A DNA stretch of 64,000 nt from Gammaproteobacteria bacterium (GTDB taxonomy: Bacteria > Pseudomonadota > Gammaproteobacteria > Enterobacterales > Neiellaceae). The stretch lies in assembly GCA_017425245.1 (NCBI GenBank), contig JAFOOX010000040.1:1-64000 (forward strand). The letters run 5' to 3'. Of this stretch, positions 9,113 through 19,400 are shown piece after piece (positions within the stretch are counted from its first letter, which is position 1; each line of letters starts with the position of its first letter). Position numbers and translations under genes: made by a program. The notes under the pieces were generated by a model. The model searched no databases, was not told the DNA's origin, and was given only the letters and a program-made list of their open reading frames with translations.

Positions 9113-9400
9113 GGCGTAGTAGGCCGCCAGATTGGCGATGTCGGCATCGCTCAGCGGCTTCGCCATGGCCTCCATCACCGGGTTCGGGCGTGCCCCATCG
9201 CGATAGGCCTTGAGCGACAGCTCCAGATAGTCGGCGCGCTGGCCGGCCAGGTTGGGGTGGTTGGCCAAAGTGGCCTTGCCGTCGGCGCCGTGGCAGGCGG
9301 CACAGGTGGCGGCTTTGGCCTTGCCAGCGGCAGCATCACCGGCTTGAACGGTGGGGATCAGTAGCAGGGTGGTGGTCAAGGCCAGCATCAGGGTACGCAT
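9095..9400 (-). CDS. Small periplasmic class I cytochrome c
   Basis: Periplasmic electron carrier of 101 residues, one covalent haem. The signal peptide ends after residue 20 (V-Q-A). The haem-binding C-A-A-C-H is at 33-37, and a distal Met at 76 or 79 could be the sixth ligand. It resembles c4/c553-type monohaem cytochromes. I chose the ATG at 9400 because it gives a normal signal peptide; an earlier in-frame start would add five residues. It is convergent with recQ (18-base overlap). The redox partner cannot be told from context. Confidence 0.85.
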   Translation of the reverse strand: MRTLMLALTTTLLLIPTVQAGDAAAGKAKAATCAACHGADGKATLANHPNLAGQRADYLELSLKAYRDGARPNPVMEAMAKPLSDADIANLAAYYASLPPG

Positions 9401-9536
9401 CGTTGTCTCCGCCAAGGTATCAATTGATCAGAACTATAGCCGTTGCCGTTCCTGTGTCCCTATACCCATATCACAGTCACGGATTTCCGACCGCAACAGT
9501 CGGATATACTCTGGTGAATAGTCCGGGAGTAGTGCC

Positions 9537-10964
9537 ATGCCGTTCGTTCACAGCTATCGCGATCAACTGCCCGGCAGCTATACCCGGCTGGCGCCAACGC
9601 CGCTGGCTGAGCCGCAGCTGGTGGTGCTCAACCGGCCGCTGCTGGCCGAGCTGGGGTTGCCCGGTGATGAGTCGGACTGGACAGTCTGGGGGAGTGGCAA
9701 CGGCCTCCCGGCGGGCGCCGATCCGCTGGCCCAGGTCTATGCCGGCCACCAGTTTGGTGGCTGGGTGCCGCGCCTCGGAGATGGCCGGGGGCTGCTGTTG
9801 GGAGAATGGCAGGGACCTGCAGGGCGCCACGATCTGCACCTCAAAGGCGCGGGCCAGACGCCCTATTCGCGCTTTGGTGATGGCCGGGCGGTGCTGCGCT
9901 CGACCATCCGCGAGTTTCTGGCCAGCGAGGCGCTGCACGCCCTTGGCTGTCCCACCAGCCGGGCGCTGACCCTGGTGAGCTCCAGCGAGCCGGTACGACG
10001 CGAGACGTTTGAGCCGGGTGCGGCGCTGATCCGGGTGGCTGAAAGTCACATCCGTTTTGGCCATTTCGAGTATTTCAGCCATGGCGGCGACCACCGCCAG
10101 CTGCGCCAGCTGCTCGATTACTGCATTGGCCACCACTTCCCGGAGGTCGCTGGCTTGCCCGCCGGCGAGCGCGAGGCGCAGTTTTTCCGCCGGGTGTGCG
10201 AGCGCACCGGCGAATTGCTTGGTTGGTGGCAGGCTTATGGCTTTGCCCATGGGGTGATGAACACCGACAATATGTCGATCCTTGGTATCACCTTTGATTT
10301 TGGGCCTTACGCGTTTCTCGATGGCTATGAGCCTGGCTTTATCTGCAACCACTCCGACAGCGGTGGCCGCTACGCCTTCCACCGCCAGCCGACCATCGCC
10401 CTGTGGAATTTGCAGTGTCTGGGGCTGGCGCTGGCGCCACTGCTGCCTGAGGCGGCGATCCGCGATGGCCTGACCGCCTTTGAGCCGGCGTTGCTGTCCT
10501 GCTATCGGCGACTGATGCAGGCACGGCTGGGGCTGCCGGCCTGGACCGACGAGAGCGGCCCGCTGCTGTCTGCGCTGCTTGGGCTGCTGGCTGCCGAGCA
10601 AGCCGATTACAGCCTGAGTTTCAGTCGCCTGACACAGCTGACAGATGGGGCAGATGCGCGTTGGTGCGATGAGTTTGTTGACCGTGCTGCGGCCCGCCAG
10701 TGGCTGCAGCGCTACCGCCAGCAGTTCACGGCAGCGGAATGGCAGGCGCGGCAGGTCACCATGATGGCGGCCAATCCGGAGCGGGTGTTGCGTAACTATC
10801 TGGCCGAGATCGCCATTCGCCGCGCTTATGAAGGTGACTTCAGCGAGGTGCGCCAGCTGTTTGCGGCCTTGACCCAGCCCTTTACCGTGCACCAGGAGTG
10901 GGCTGCTTACAGCGAACCGCCCCCGGATTGGGGGCGGCACCTAGAGATCTCCTGCAGCAGCTGA
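9537..10964 (+). CDS. selO: SelO protein adenylyltransferase (YdiU family)
   Basis: Pseudokinase-fold enzyme that transfers AMP from ATP to Ser/Thr/Tyr of target proteins, linked in E. coli to oxidative stress. It has 475 residues. Family motifs seen are Y-A-G-H-Q-F-G near residue 75, L-K-G-A-G-Q-T-P-Y-S-R-x-G-D-G-R, H-G-V-M-N-T-D-N-M-S near 238 and F-D-F-G-P. The C-terminus S-C-S-S has the conserved cysteine where some eukaryotic homologues carry selenocysteine. GGGAG lies seven bases before the ATG. The stop is six bases from the end of the convergent barrel gene. Confidence 0.95.
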   Translation: MPFVHSYRDQLPGSYTRLAPTPLAEPQLVVLNRPLLAELGLPGDESDWTVWGSGNGLPAGADPLAQVYAGHQFGGWVPRLGDGRGLLLGEWQGPAGRHDLHLKGAGQTPYSRFGDGRAVLRSTIREFLASEALHALGCPTSRALTLVSSSEPVRRETFEPGAALIRVAESHIRFGHFEYFSHGGDHRQLRQLLDYCIGHHFPEVAGLPAGEREAQFFRRVCERTGELLGWWQAYGFAHGVMNTDNMSILGITFDFGPYAFLDGYEPGFICNHSDSGGRYAFHRQPTIALWNLQCLGLALAPLLPEAAIRDGLTAFEPALLSCYRRLMQARLGLPAWTDESGPLLSALLGLLAAEQADYSLSFSRLTQLTDGADARWCDEFVDRAAARQWLQRYRQQFTAAEWQARQVTMMAANPERVLRNYLAEIAIRRAYEGDFSEVRQLFAALTQPFTVHQEWAAYSEPPPDWGRHLEISCSS

Positions 10965-10970
10965 GCAAGA

Positions 10971-11576
10971 TCAGAAGCGGATGCTGAGACCGCCGCTGAC
11001 CATCGATTGCCACCACAGATCACCGTGAATACCGGCCACGCAGCCTTCGCCACAAATGATGGCTGTGTTGGCGTCATACAGGGTGCCGAAGCCACGGGCA
11101 TCAAGGCGCAACCCCAGCCATCGCGTTGGGTACCACTTGAGACCGGCACCAAAGCTGAGCGACCAGTCGTTGTGGTCGCTATTGCCCTCGGCCTTGAGGT
11201 TGGTCATACCGATACTGGCGGCAATGTAAGGGCGAAAATCGGCGTCGCTAAATTCGTAGGTGCCGCCAAAATGGAGGTAGCGGGCGCGCAGGTTGTACTC
11301 CTCGTCCACGTCGCCGGTCAGCTGCACCTGGTTCTCCAACTGGCCGACGAAAAGCTCGTATTGCAGCAGTGCGGCTTTCTTGAGTCCTTCCCGCATGTTG
11401 AGAATCACCGCATAAGCACCGTCGTCGCTGACACTGGTGCTTACACTGTCGGTCAGGGGATCGACATCACCCCCCACGGTTTGTCCGGCCAGTGCCGCCA
11501 GCTCGAAATCATAGCGAGGCGGTTCAGCCGCCAGCACAGCAACGGGGAGCAGGACGAGCAGCACCAGAGCGCGCAT
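10971..11576 (-). CDS. Predicted outer-membrane beta-barrel protein
   Basis: Exported protein of 201 residues. The signal peptide (residues 1-17, ending V-L-A) is followed by alternating hydrophobic/polar strands such as Y-L-H-F-G-G-T-Y-E-F, R-P-Y-I-A-A-S-I-G and L-G-L-R-L-D-A-R-G-F. The C-terminus ends with an aromatic residue (L-S-I-R-F), as barrel-assembly substrates do. The layout resembles small eight-strand barrels of the OmpW/OmpA-like group, but I do not recognise the family. Two cysteines in the I-I-C-G-E-G-C loop could form a disulfide. The start is the ATG at 11576 because it directly precedes the signal peptide. Confidence 0.7.
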   Translation of the reverse strand: MRALVLLVLLPVAVLAAEPPRYDFELAALAGQTVGGDVDPLTDSVSTSVSDDGAYAVILNMREGLKKAALLQYELFVGQLENQVQLTGDVDEEYNLRARYLHFGGTYEFSDADFRPYIAASIGMTNLKAEGNSDHNDWSLSFGAGLKWYPTRWLGLRLDARGFGTLYDANTAIICGEGCVAGIHGDLWWQSMVSGGLSIRF

Positions 11577-11698
11577 GGCGTGGGATTCCGCAGGGACAGA
11601 GGCCAAGGTTAGATCAAAGGCTGGGCCGCCGCCACAGCGCGACCCTTGAGGTCAGGGGGAGCCTTTCATATAGTGCTGCTCCCGCAGTTGCCGAGCAG

Positions 11699-12583
11699 AT
11701 GGACACCATGGAACAGCTTGAGGCCGGTCAGGAGACCGCCACCCTGTTGATCAATTGCCCTGACCAGAAAGGGCTGATCCACAATATTACCCAGTTCATC
11801 TATACCAACGGTGGCAACGTCGTCGATCTGGAGCAGCATGTCGATGCCAGCGAGTCGCGCTTTTTCATGCGCATCAGCTGGGACATGCGTGATTTCGTGA
11901 TCCCGCGCGAGGCGCTGGCTGTGGCCTTCCAGAGAGCGCTGGCAACCCCGTTTCAGATGGACTGGCAGCTGTTTTTCGATGATCAGCGGCCGCGCATGGC
12001 GGTGTTTGTCTCCCAGCATAGCCACTGCATGCATGACATTCTGGCGCGCTACCAGAGTGGCGAATGGCCGGTGGAGATCCCGCTGGTGATCAGCAACCAC
12101 CGGGTGATGGAAGAGGCGGTCACGGCAGCGGGCATCCCGTTCCATTACCTGCCGATGACCAAAGACAACAAGGCCGAGGTGGAAGTGGCGCAGCTGGCGT
12201 TGCTGCGTGACGCCAACATCGACGTGATCGTGCTGGCGCGCTACATGCAGATCCTGTCACCGGCCTTTATCGAGGTCTATCCGCACCGCATCATCAACAT
12301 CCACCACTCGTTCCTGCCCGCTTTTCCGGGGGCCAAGCCCTACCACTCGGCTCATGCCCGCGGCGTCAAGATCATCGGTGCCACCAGCCACTATGTGACC
12401 GCCGAGCTGGATGCTGGCCCGATCATCGAGCAGGACGTGGCCCATGTGCGCCACAGCGATGACGTTGAGGATCTGGTGCGCAAGGGACGCGACGTGGAAA
12501 AGCTGGTGCTGTCGCGTGCCATCTGGAACCACCTCAACCATAAGGTGTTGGTGTACAAGAACCGCACCGTGGTCTTCGAATAA
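11699..12583 (+). CDS. purU: Formyltetrahydrofolate deformylase
   Basis: Hydrolyses 10-formyl-THF to formate and THF, balancing one-carbon pools and supplying formate for purine synthesis. The protein has 294 residues. An ACT domain is at the N-terminus (about 10-85; C-P-D-Q-K-G-L-I at its start). A formyltransferase-type catalytic domain follows with N-I-H-H-S-F-L-P-A-F-x-G, K-P-Y-H-S-A and D-A-G-P-I-I-E-Q-D. The reading frame extends far upstream, but the ATG at 11699 places the ACT domain at the normal distance from the N-terminus. A second ATG at 11708 is possible. Confidence 0.95.
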   Translation: MDTMEQLEAGQETATLLINCPDQKGLIHNITQFIYTNGGNVVDLEQHVDASESRFFMRISWDMRDFVIPREALAVAFQRALATPFQMDWQLFFDDQRPRMAVFVSQHSHCMHDILARYQSGEWPVEIPLVISNHRVMEEAVTAAGIPFHYLPMTKDNKAEVEVAQLALLRDANIDVIVLARYMQILSPAFIEVYPHRIINIHHSFLPAFPGAKPYHSAHARGVKIIGATSHYVTAELDAGPIIEQDVAHVRHSDDVEDLVRKGRDVEKLVLSRAIWNHLNHKVLVYKNRTVVFE

Positions 12584-13016
12584 TAGCGAATGTTGGCACG
12601 CCTAGAGCGTGCCAGTTGCTCAGATCGGTGCGATCCAATTCAGATCAAAAAAGCAGCAACGTAGGCGGTGGACGGTCTCGGCGATTGTGGTAGGCTCTGC
12701 CACTTCCATGGACGCGGCCCAATTGCAGCGGCCCATGGAACCTCGGGCAACAGGGGCAGGATGATCACTCATCCACAGCTGGCAGCTAACTCGGCCAGCT
12801 TTCCCCAACGCCCCTGATACAAGCATAAAAGCGATACACATCAATGTGTTTTGATGTCGTCAGGCGGTCTGAAGGATGATCTTCAGACGGCCCCTCAGCC
12901 GTATCTGTGCACAAGGTTATCCACAGCTTGTGCCCAACAACGGGGCAGCCGCAGCGGTGGGCGCCATGGCGCCCCTGTGGCACACTCTGGCTTTACTCCC
13001 GCTTCCGGATCTGACG
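12584..13016. promoter_or_regulatory. purU-polA intergenic region with DnaA boxes and hairpins
   Basis: This 433-base gap has no convincing gene. TGGCACGC/GCGTGCCA just after purU (from 12593) forms a stem without a T run. TTCCATGG (12704-12711) and CCATGGAA (12733-12740) are inverted repeats. TCATCCACA (12769-12777) is a one-mismatch DnaA box and TTATCCACA (12917-12925) a perfect one. The perfect box lies in the loop between GCACAAG (12909-12915) and CTTGTGC (12927-12933). ACACATCAATGTGT (12836-12849) is a palindrome. GTCTGAAG/CTTCAGAC (12867-12888) forms a hairpin. The region probably holds the polA promoter. Confidence 0.55.
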
Positions 13017-15803
13017 ATGACTGCCGACCTCACCCCATTGGTACTGGTGGATGGTTCTTCCTACCTCTACCGCGCCTATCACGCCACCCCCAACCTGACC
13101 AACAGCGCCGGTGAACCGACCGGTGCCGTCTATGGCGTGATCAATATGTTGAAGGCGCTACTCAAGGAGTACCGTCCCAGCCATCTGGCGGTGGTGTTTG
13201 ATGCCCCCGGCAAGACTTTCCGCGATGAGCTGTTTGCCGATTACAAGGCGCACCGGCCGCCGATGCCCGATGAGCTGCGCTGCCAGATCGAGCCGCTGCA
13301 TCAGGCCATTCGCGCCATGGGGTTGCCGCTGCTTTGTATCAGCGGAGTGGAGGCGGATGACGTGATCGGCTCGCTGGCGCGGCAGGCGGCGGCCCAGGGG
13401 CGCCATGTGGTGATCAGCACCGGCGACAAGGATATGGCCCAGCTGGTCGACGAGCATGTCACCCTGGTTAACACCATGACCAACACCCGCCTCGACGAGG
13501 CCGGAGTACTGGCCAAATATGGCATTCCACCGGCACTGATGATCGACTTGCTGGCGCTGATGGGTGACGCCGTCGACAACATTCCGGGAGTACCCGGTAT
13601 AGGCGAAAAAACCGCGCTGGGATTGCTGCAGGGAGCTGGTTCGCTGGCGACCATGCTCGACCACCCTGAGGCGGTGGCCAGCTTGCCCATTCGCGGTGCC
13701 AAAACCCTGCCCGAGAAGTTGCGCCAATACCGCCAGCAGGCCGAGCTGAGTTACCAGCTGGCGACCATCAAGACCGATCTGGAGCTGGGGGTCAGCCACG
13801 GCGATCTGGCGCTGCAGCCAGCCGACAATGGCGCCCTGATTGCGCTCTACCAGCGCCTGGGCTTTAAGCGCTGGCTGGCCGAGGCGAGCGGGGCAGTGGC
13901 TGGTGAGGTTGAGTCGACCGCCGTCAGCAGCGTTGCAGTTACCGCCGCCGTTGCGCCAGAACCCGCAGTGGTCGCCGCGAGTGGCATCGACAGCAGCGAT
14001 TATCAGCTGATCCTCGATCCGACCACGCTTGATGACTGGTGCGCAGCCATCCGAGCCGCCGGGTTGATGGCTATCGACACTGAGACCGACGGACTGGATA
14101 CCCTGACGGCGCGGCTGGTGGGCATCAGTCTCGCCATTGATGGCCGCGCGCCAGCCTATCTGCCACTGGCCCATGATTATCTGGATGCGCCCGAGCAGCT
14201 GAGCCTGAGCGACGTTCAGCTGCGCCTTGGCCCGCTATTGGCCAACACGGCCGTTACCAAGGTCGGCCAGAATCTCAAGTTTGATAGCGTGATCCTGGCT
14301 CGTCATGGCCTGCCGCTGGCGGGGCCCTGGCACGACACCATGCTCCAGTCCTATGTGCTGGATGCCTCGGCTGGCGGCCACGACCTCGACAGCCTGGCGC
14401 TGCGCCATCTCGGTCATCACAACATCAGTTACGAGAGTGTGGCGGGCAAAGGGGCCAAGGCCCAGACCTTCAACCATGTGGCGCTGGAGCAGGCCGGCCC
14501 CTACGCTGCCGAAGACGCGCTGGTCACCCTGCGCCTGCATCAGTCCCTTTACCAGCGGCTGCAGGCAGAGCCGCAGCTGCTCAACCTTTACCAGCAGCTG
14601 GAGATGCCGCTGGTGGCAGTGCTGGCCACTATTGAACAGACCGGCGTGCTGATCGAGCCGCGCCTGCTGGAGCGGCAGAGCATCGCCTTCGGCGAACGGA
14701 TCGTGGAGCTGGAGCGCGAGGCCCACCAGTTGGCGGGCGCACCTTTCAACTTGAGTTCGCCCAAGCAGCTGCAGCAGATCCTGTTCGAACAGATGAAACT
14801 GCCGGTGGTGCAGAAGACGCCGACCGGCCAGCCCTCGACGGCCGAAGAGGTATTGCAGGAGCTGGCGTTGGATTACCCGCTGCCCAAGCTGCTGCTGGAA
14901 CATCGTGGTCTGGCGAAGCTCAAGTCGACTTACACCGACAAGCTACCACGCATGATCAACCCGCTCAGTGGCCGTGTTCATACCAGCTTTCATCAAGCGG
15001 TCACCGCTACCGGCCGGCTATCATCGAGCGACCCTAACCTGCAGAACATTCCGATCCGCACGGCCGAAGGACGACGGGTGCGCCAAGCGTTTATCGCGCC
15101 GCCAGGCTGGTCGTTGCTGGCGGCGGATTACTCCCAGATTGAGTTGCGCATCATGGCCCACCTGTCAGGCGATGCGGCGCTGGTACGGGCTTTTGCCGCC
15201 GGTGCCGACGTGCACCGGGCCACAGCCGCCGAAGTGTTTGGGGTGGCGCCGGAGACGGTCAACAACGAGCAGCGGCGGCGGGCCAAGGCGATCAACTTTG
15301 GCCTGATCTACGGCATGTCTGCCTTCGGTTTGGCCCGTCAGCTGGATATCGAGCGGGGCGAAGCACAGCGTTACGTTGACACCTACTTTGAGCGTTACCC
15401 TGGGGTTAAGGCCTACATGGAGCGCAGCCGCCAGCAGGCGGAACAGCAGGGTTATGTGTCCACCCTGTTTGGTCGCCGACTCTATCTGCCCGAGATCCGC
15501 TCGCGCAATGCCGGGCGGCGCAAGGCGGCCGAGCGTGCCGCCATCAACGCCCCGATGCAGGGTAGCGCCGCCGATATCATCAAGCGGGCGATGCTGGCGG
15601 TGCAGCAGTGGATCGATGATGAAGGCGGCGAAAAGGTACGGATGATCCTGCAGGTCCACGATGAACTGGTGTTCGAAGTACGCGATGACGTCGTTGACTG
15701 GGCGCGCTCGGCCATCGTCAGCCGTATGCAGGCGGCGGCTGAACTTGCGGTACCGCTGCTGGTAGAAGCAGGGGTTGGCGTCAACTGGGATGATGCCCAT
15801 TGA
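13017..15803 (+). CDS. polA: DNA polymerase I
   Basis: Repair and Okazaki-fragment polymerase of 928 residues, the same length as E. coli Pol I. Three domains are visible. The 5'-3' nuclease (1 to about 290) has [19 protein letters not shown] and G-V-P-G-I-G-E-K-T. The 3'-5' exonuclease (about 330-520) retains I-D-T-E-T-D, so proofreading should be active. The polymerase domain has [22 protein letters not shown] and V-H-D-E-L. The ATG at 13017 gives the conserved N-terminus. The frame is open 141 bases further upstream, but that part looks non-coding. Spot 42 RNA follows. Confidence 0.97.
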   Translation: MTADLTPLVLVDGSSYLYRAYHATPNLTNSAGEPTGAVYGVINMLKALLKEYRPSHLAVVFDAPGKTFRDELFADYKAHRPPMPDELRCQIEPLHQAIRAMGLPLLCISGVEADDVIGSLARQAAAQGRHVVISTGDKDMAQLVDEHVTLVNTMTNTRLDEAGVLAKYGIPPALMIDLLALMGDAVDNIPGVPGIGEKTALGLLQGAGSLATMLDHPEAVASLPIRGAKTLPEKLRQYRQQAELSYQLATIKTDLELGVSHGDLALQPADNGALIALYQRLGFKRWLAEASGAVAGEVESTAVSSVAVTAAVAPEPAVVAASGIDSSDYQLILDPTTLDDWCAAIRAAGLMAIDTETDGLDTLTARLVGISLAIDGRAPAYLPLAHDYLDAPEQLSLSDVQLRLGPLLANTAVTKVGQNLKFDSVILARHGLPLAGPWHDTMLQSYVLDASAGGHDLDSLALRHLGHHNISYESVAGKGAKAQTFNHVALEQAGPYAAEDALVTLRLHQSLYQRLQAEPQLLNLYQQLEMPLVAVLATIEQTGVLIEPRLLERQSIAFGERIVELEREAHQLAGAPFNLSSPKQLQQILFEQMKLPVVQKTPTGQPSTAEEVLQELALDYPLPKLLLEHRGLAKLKSTYTDKLPRMINPLSGRVHTSFHQAVTATGRLSSSDPNLQNIPIRTAEGRRVRQAFIAPPGWSLLAADYSQIELRIMAHLSGDAALVRAFAAGADVHRATAAEVFGVAPETVNNEQRRRAKAINFGLIYGMSAFGLARQLDIERGEAQRYVDTYFERYPGVKAYMERSRQQAEQQGYVSTLFGRRLYLPEIRSRNAGRRKAAERAAINAPMQGSAADIIKRAMLAVQQWIDDEGGEKVRMILQVHDELVFEVRDDVVDWARSAIVSRMQAAAELAVPLLVEAGVGVNWDDAH

Positions 15804-15859
15804 TCAGTGGTCGGATCTCGATGCGCCTTTGGTGCTCAGTTACCTAACCGGCTTTCATT

Positions 15860-15881
15860 TGAGACATAGATCACGTATTGT
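15860..15881 (+). promoter_or_regulatory. spf promoter with CRP-cAMP site
   Basis: TGAGA-CATAGA-TCACG (15860-15875) matches the CRP consensus TGTGA-N6-TCACA at 8 of 10 positions. A -10-like TATTGT (15876-15881) lies seven bases before the Spot 42 start. In E. coli CRP-cAMP represses spf from a site overlapping its promoter, and this arrangement would do the same. Confidence 0.6.
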
Positions 15882-15887
15882 TGCCGC

Positions 15888-15981
15888 GTAGGGTACAGAG
15901 GCTTGATGTTCTATCTCGCCTTCCTTTGGCGGCGCTTTTTCGCTGTCAACCGACCCCGGAGCCATGCTTCGGGGTTTTTTT
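15888..15981 (+). ncRNA. spf: Spot 42 small RNA
   Basis: The first bases, GTAGGGTACAGAGG, are identical to E. coli Spot 42, and GATGTTCTATCT follows as in the known 5' region. The RNA ends in a rho-independent terminator with a 10-bp stem (ACCCCGGAGC/GCTTCGGGGT, loop CAT) and seven T's. It lies 85 bases after polA, the conserved position. Spot 42 is an Hfq-dependent RNA that represses catabolic genes when glucose is present. The middle is shorter and different from E. coli, which is usual outside the conserved 5' part. Confidence 0.93.
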
Positions 15982-16160
15982 ATGGCAGCCTTCCGCGAAC
16001 TTGAGCCATATCAACCAAGCCCCATTTATCAAGGCCTGCCGCTTGGTGGCGACAGGCGACCGCCGTATAGTCAGGGCGTACCGAACATCCATGGTCGGTG
16101 CTCAACGGGTCCGAGAGGGTCCGGGATTAGCTTCTCCCCATAGCTATTTGCTTGTTTTTC

Positions 16161-16194
16161 GACCGGCGGCTGACCAGCCACCGGTCTTTTTTTT
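16161..16194 (+). terminator. Orphan rho-independent terminator
   Basis: GACCGGcGGCT-gacc-AGCCaCCGGTC forms an 11-position stem with one mismatch, followed by eight T's. No coding gene precedes it after spf, which has its own terminator at 15952-15981. The upstream 180 bases could therefore encode another small RNA. Confidence 0.75.
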
Positions 16195-16321
16195 GTCTTT
16201 GTTTGGTAGTTTTATTACAACGAGAAATATTTCTAATGTTTTTGCGAACTTTCGTTGTGTACTGCCGGTCTGACGTTACGTATCGGAAAGTGCTTCTTGA
16301 ACGACTCCCTTTGCGTAAGAC

Positions 16322-16351
16322 GGCCACCCAACTCTCGGGTGGCCTTTTTTT
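16322..16351 (+). terminator. Second orphan rho-independent terminator
   Basis: GGCCACCC-AACTCTC-GGGTGGCC is a perfect 8-bp stem followed by seven T's. It is preceded by about 125 AT-rich bases with no convincing gene, after the terminator at 16161. It is consistent with a short untranslated transcript, but I see no known small RNA. Confidence 0.75.
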
Positions 16352-16388
16352 GGTTCCTCGCCTGTTACTGAGCGGGTGTCCGCATGGC

Positions 16389-16418
16389 AAAAAAGCCCGC
16401 CACCTTGCGGCAGCGGGC
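16389..16418 (-). terminator. Terminator of the GH31 gene
   Basis: On the minus strand GCCCGCTGCC-GCAA-GGTGGCGGGC (two wobble pairs) is followed by six T's, 19 bases after the GH31 stop. Confidence 0.8.
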
Positions 16419-16436
16419 CTGTTATAGCCAACTGCG

Positions 16437-19400
16437 TCAGAGCGGGTTGATGCGCACCACCGCTTCTTTGCCTGAGATATGAATGCTCAGGCGATAGTTG
16501 CCAGGGGGGACGTCGATGATGGCGTTACCCACGCCTGGACGATTCCCCAAGGTCATGCTGTTGGCAGTGGTGAGAACCCGGCCGCCGCCAAAGTTGGCGC
16601 CACGATAATCCTGAGTTGCCAGCTTGTACTCGACGCGGCCATCAAGGGTGCCAGTCCACTCGTAGCTGTTGGGGCCGGTTTGCACTAGGGGTTCAGTGAC
16701 CCCCCAGCCATTCATATTGCTGCGCAGGTAGATGGTCGGACCTGGGGTGAAGGTGGCCGGGGTGATGGTTAGCAGGGGCTTTTTACTGCCCTGGGATACC
16801 AGTGACAACTGATAGTTGCCGGCTGTGCTGACGTTGATGCCTATGCTGCCATCGGCGGCAGGGAAATGTGGCAGCCCGGCACTGATGACCAGATCCTTGT
16901 AGCCAAATGACTGCTTGGTTGGGTCATCTGAGACAATACGGAACTGCTGTTTCCCCGTCTTGAACTGGACAGTGGCGTGATAGGCGCCATCACTGTAGAT
17001 CAGCGCCTGATTGCTGGCGTCCCCACCCGCGAAACTGGCGTATTGCCCCAAGGCTGCGATGACTGTGCCGCCAGCAACCACGGGCGCAGTTGGAGTGGCG
17101 CCGGTTTGGGCCGTAGCGCTACTACTTACTGATGTCGCAACGCGGCTGGAGGAGGCGGGGATGAAATCGATCGCCTTGACGTCGCTAATGCGTATCGCTG
17201 GCGTTTTTACCAATACCCGGGTCGGGCTCTTGTACCACCCCGATTCACTATTGTTAAGCGCGCTTTCGCTGCTCATCTCCGGCAGTGGTCTGCCGTTGAG
17301 GGTTACGTTGTTGATCGGGGCTTGGGTGACCAGCACCACGCGGTTGACGCGACTGACCGGCATGCGGTTAAAGCGGCCACGGGGATTGTGGATCACCAGT
17401 TCGGTGCGCCCATCCTTCTGTTTCACGTCGATGTCGGTCTCCATCGATTCCTGCTTCTGGTAATCGGTGGTTTCGCCGTCGTCCTCGATCATGGTCATCT
17501 TGTGCTTGCCATCCTGCGGATAGATGCGCAGCAGCAGGTTGGACTCGAGGGTGCCATTGGGTTTCTGGCCATCGACCGTCAGCGTCTGGTCGTCGACATA
17601 CTGGGACGGAATCATGGCGCCTTGGCGGGCAAACAGTGGCAGACGGTAGATGCCGTCACGATAGAGCGGAATGGGGCCAATCCACTCACCTGCGCTCTTG
17701 TAGCGCTGGTCATTGTGATAGTCGTACCACTCACCCTCGGGCAGGTAGACCATGGTGTCACGGGCGTTGGCTTTGGCCACAACCGCCACCAGCAGATCTT
17801 TGCCGATCATCTTCTGGCTACCAAGGGCGCGAGTGCCCGGGTCACTCTGGAAGTGATAGACCAATGGCGAGACCACAGCTTCGCCATTACGCCAGGCCAT
17901 GTGGGCCAAGGAATAGTAGTAGGGGGCCAGTTCATAGCGTAGGCGCAGGTTGGCCAGATTGCTGGCCAGATTGCCAACCTTGTCTGGTGCTGACTGGTTG
18001 CTGTTGCTCAGATTTTCAACGTGGGGACGCAGCGGGATATCGAGCATGGCGCTGGCGGCAAACCACTGGGTGTAGGTGTCATTGAGATCGCCCTTGAGGG
18101 CTTCGCGGCGGAAGCCGCCAACATCTGAGCCGAAGTAGTCGATACCGGACAGGCTCATGTGCATCTGGGCATTCAGATGAGAGGCGAGGTTACTGAGATC
18201 ACTGCCAATCTCACCGGACCACATGGCTACCCCATAACGCTGGGAACCCGCAGTACCGGAACGGCTCAACTGGAAAGAGCGGCTTTTATGACCATTGCGC
18301 TTGTAGCCTTCGGCGATGCTGCGCGACCAGAGCAGGTTGAAAAGGTTGTGCGCCGCTGAATGGCTGTTGGCACTACCGCGGCCAACAGCCACGCCAGCGT
18401 ACCAGCCATTGGTGTCGAACATGGTCGGCTCACCTAGGTCCGTCCAGTGATAATTGATGCCAGCCTTGACCAGAGATTCACGGCGCCAGTCGTGCCAAAA
18501 ATCGGCCCCTTCACGGTTGGTGAAATCAAGCATGCTGCCTTTTCCCCACCAGGCGTTGTCCTGCAGATAGATTGGATCGCAGGGATAGGGGCACTGCCGG
18601 ACCAGATAACCTTTGGTGCTGAGGGTCAGATATTCCGGGAGACGGCGGCCGATGTAAGGCTGTTCAATAAGGCCGATGGCAAGACCATTTTTGTCGCGCA
18701 GCTGCTTAACCTTGGCTTCAGCGTTGGCAAAATTGCTATTGTCCCAGCGCATCGCACCCATCTTGGTGTTGTCGGAGTTGGCGGTTACCCCGCCGAACCA
18801 TTGCAGGTCGAGAAAAGCGCCATCGACGGGAAATTTGTTACGGCGCAGGCTGTTGATCTTGTCTTCCAACTCCTGCCAATTGTCAAAGCCATACTCTGAC
18901 AGCCACATACCAAAAGCTTTTTTTGGCGGAACCGGTGGCCGACCGGTCAGATCCAGATAGGTGCTGCGCAGGCTGGGCAAGCTCTCGCCACCGATCAGGT
19001 AGACGCGTAATGCCTCACCAGCGGCCTTGACTGAATAGGGGTCGCGGCTCAGATCCCACGTCTGGGCGTAGGGACTGTCGACGAACAGAGCATAGTTCTG
19101 GCTGCCTTGGCCCAGCATGTAAGCGATTGGAATTTGGGTATTGCCGACGGCACCACCTCCTTGGGCAACCAAGGCGTTACCGAAATTATTGCCGGGTGTG
19201 CGAGTTTTGCCGCGCCAGTCACCATCGATAGTGCCCGGCGCCGGATGCTGCTGACCAAGACCATAAATGTGGTGAAAGGACTCGCGGCTAAATGTGAGGG
19301 TCATCTCTCTGCTGGCGAGATCGGCAGGGCACAGACGAGTCAAACGAAAAGCAGGCTGTTTGCGGATGTCTGACACATCGATACACAGACTGGCGCTATC

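Noticed and set aside
15878-16273. 131-codon open frame over Spot 42 and the first orphan terminator
   Set aside because: It runs through spf and two terminators, has no ribosome-binding site and no protein-like pattern.
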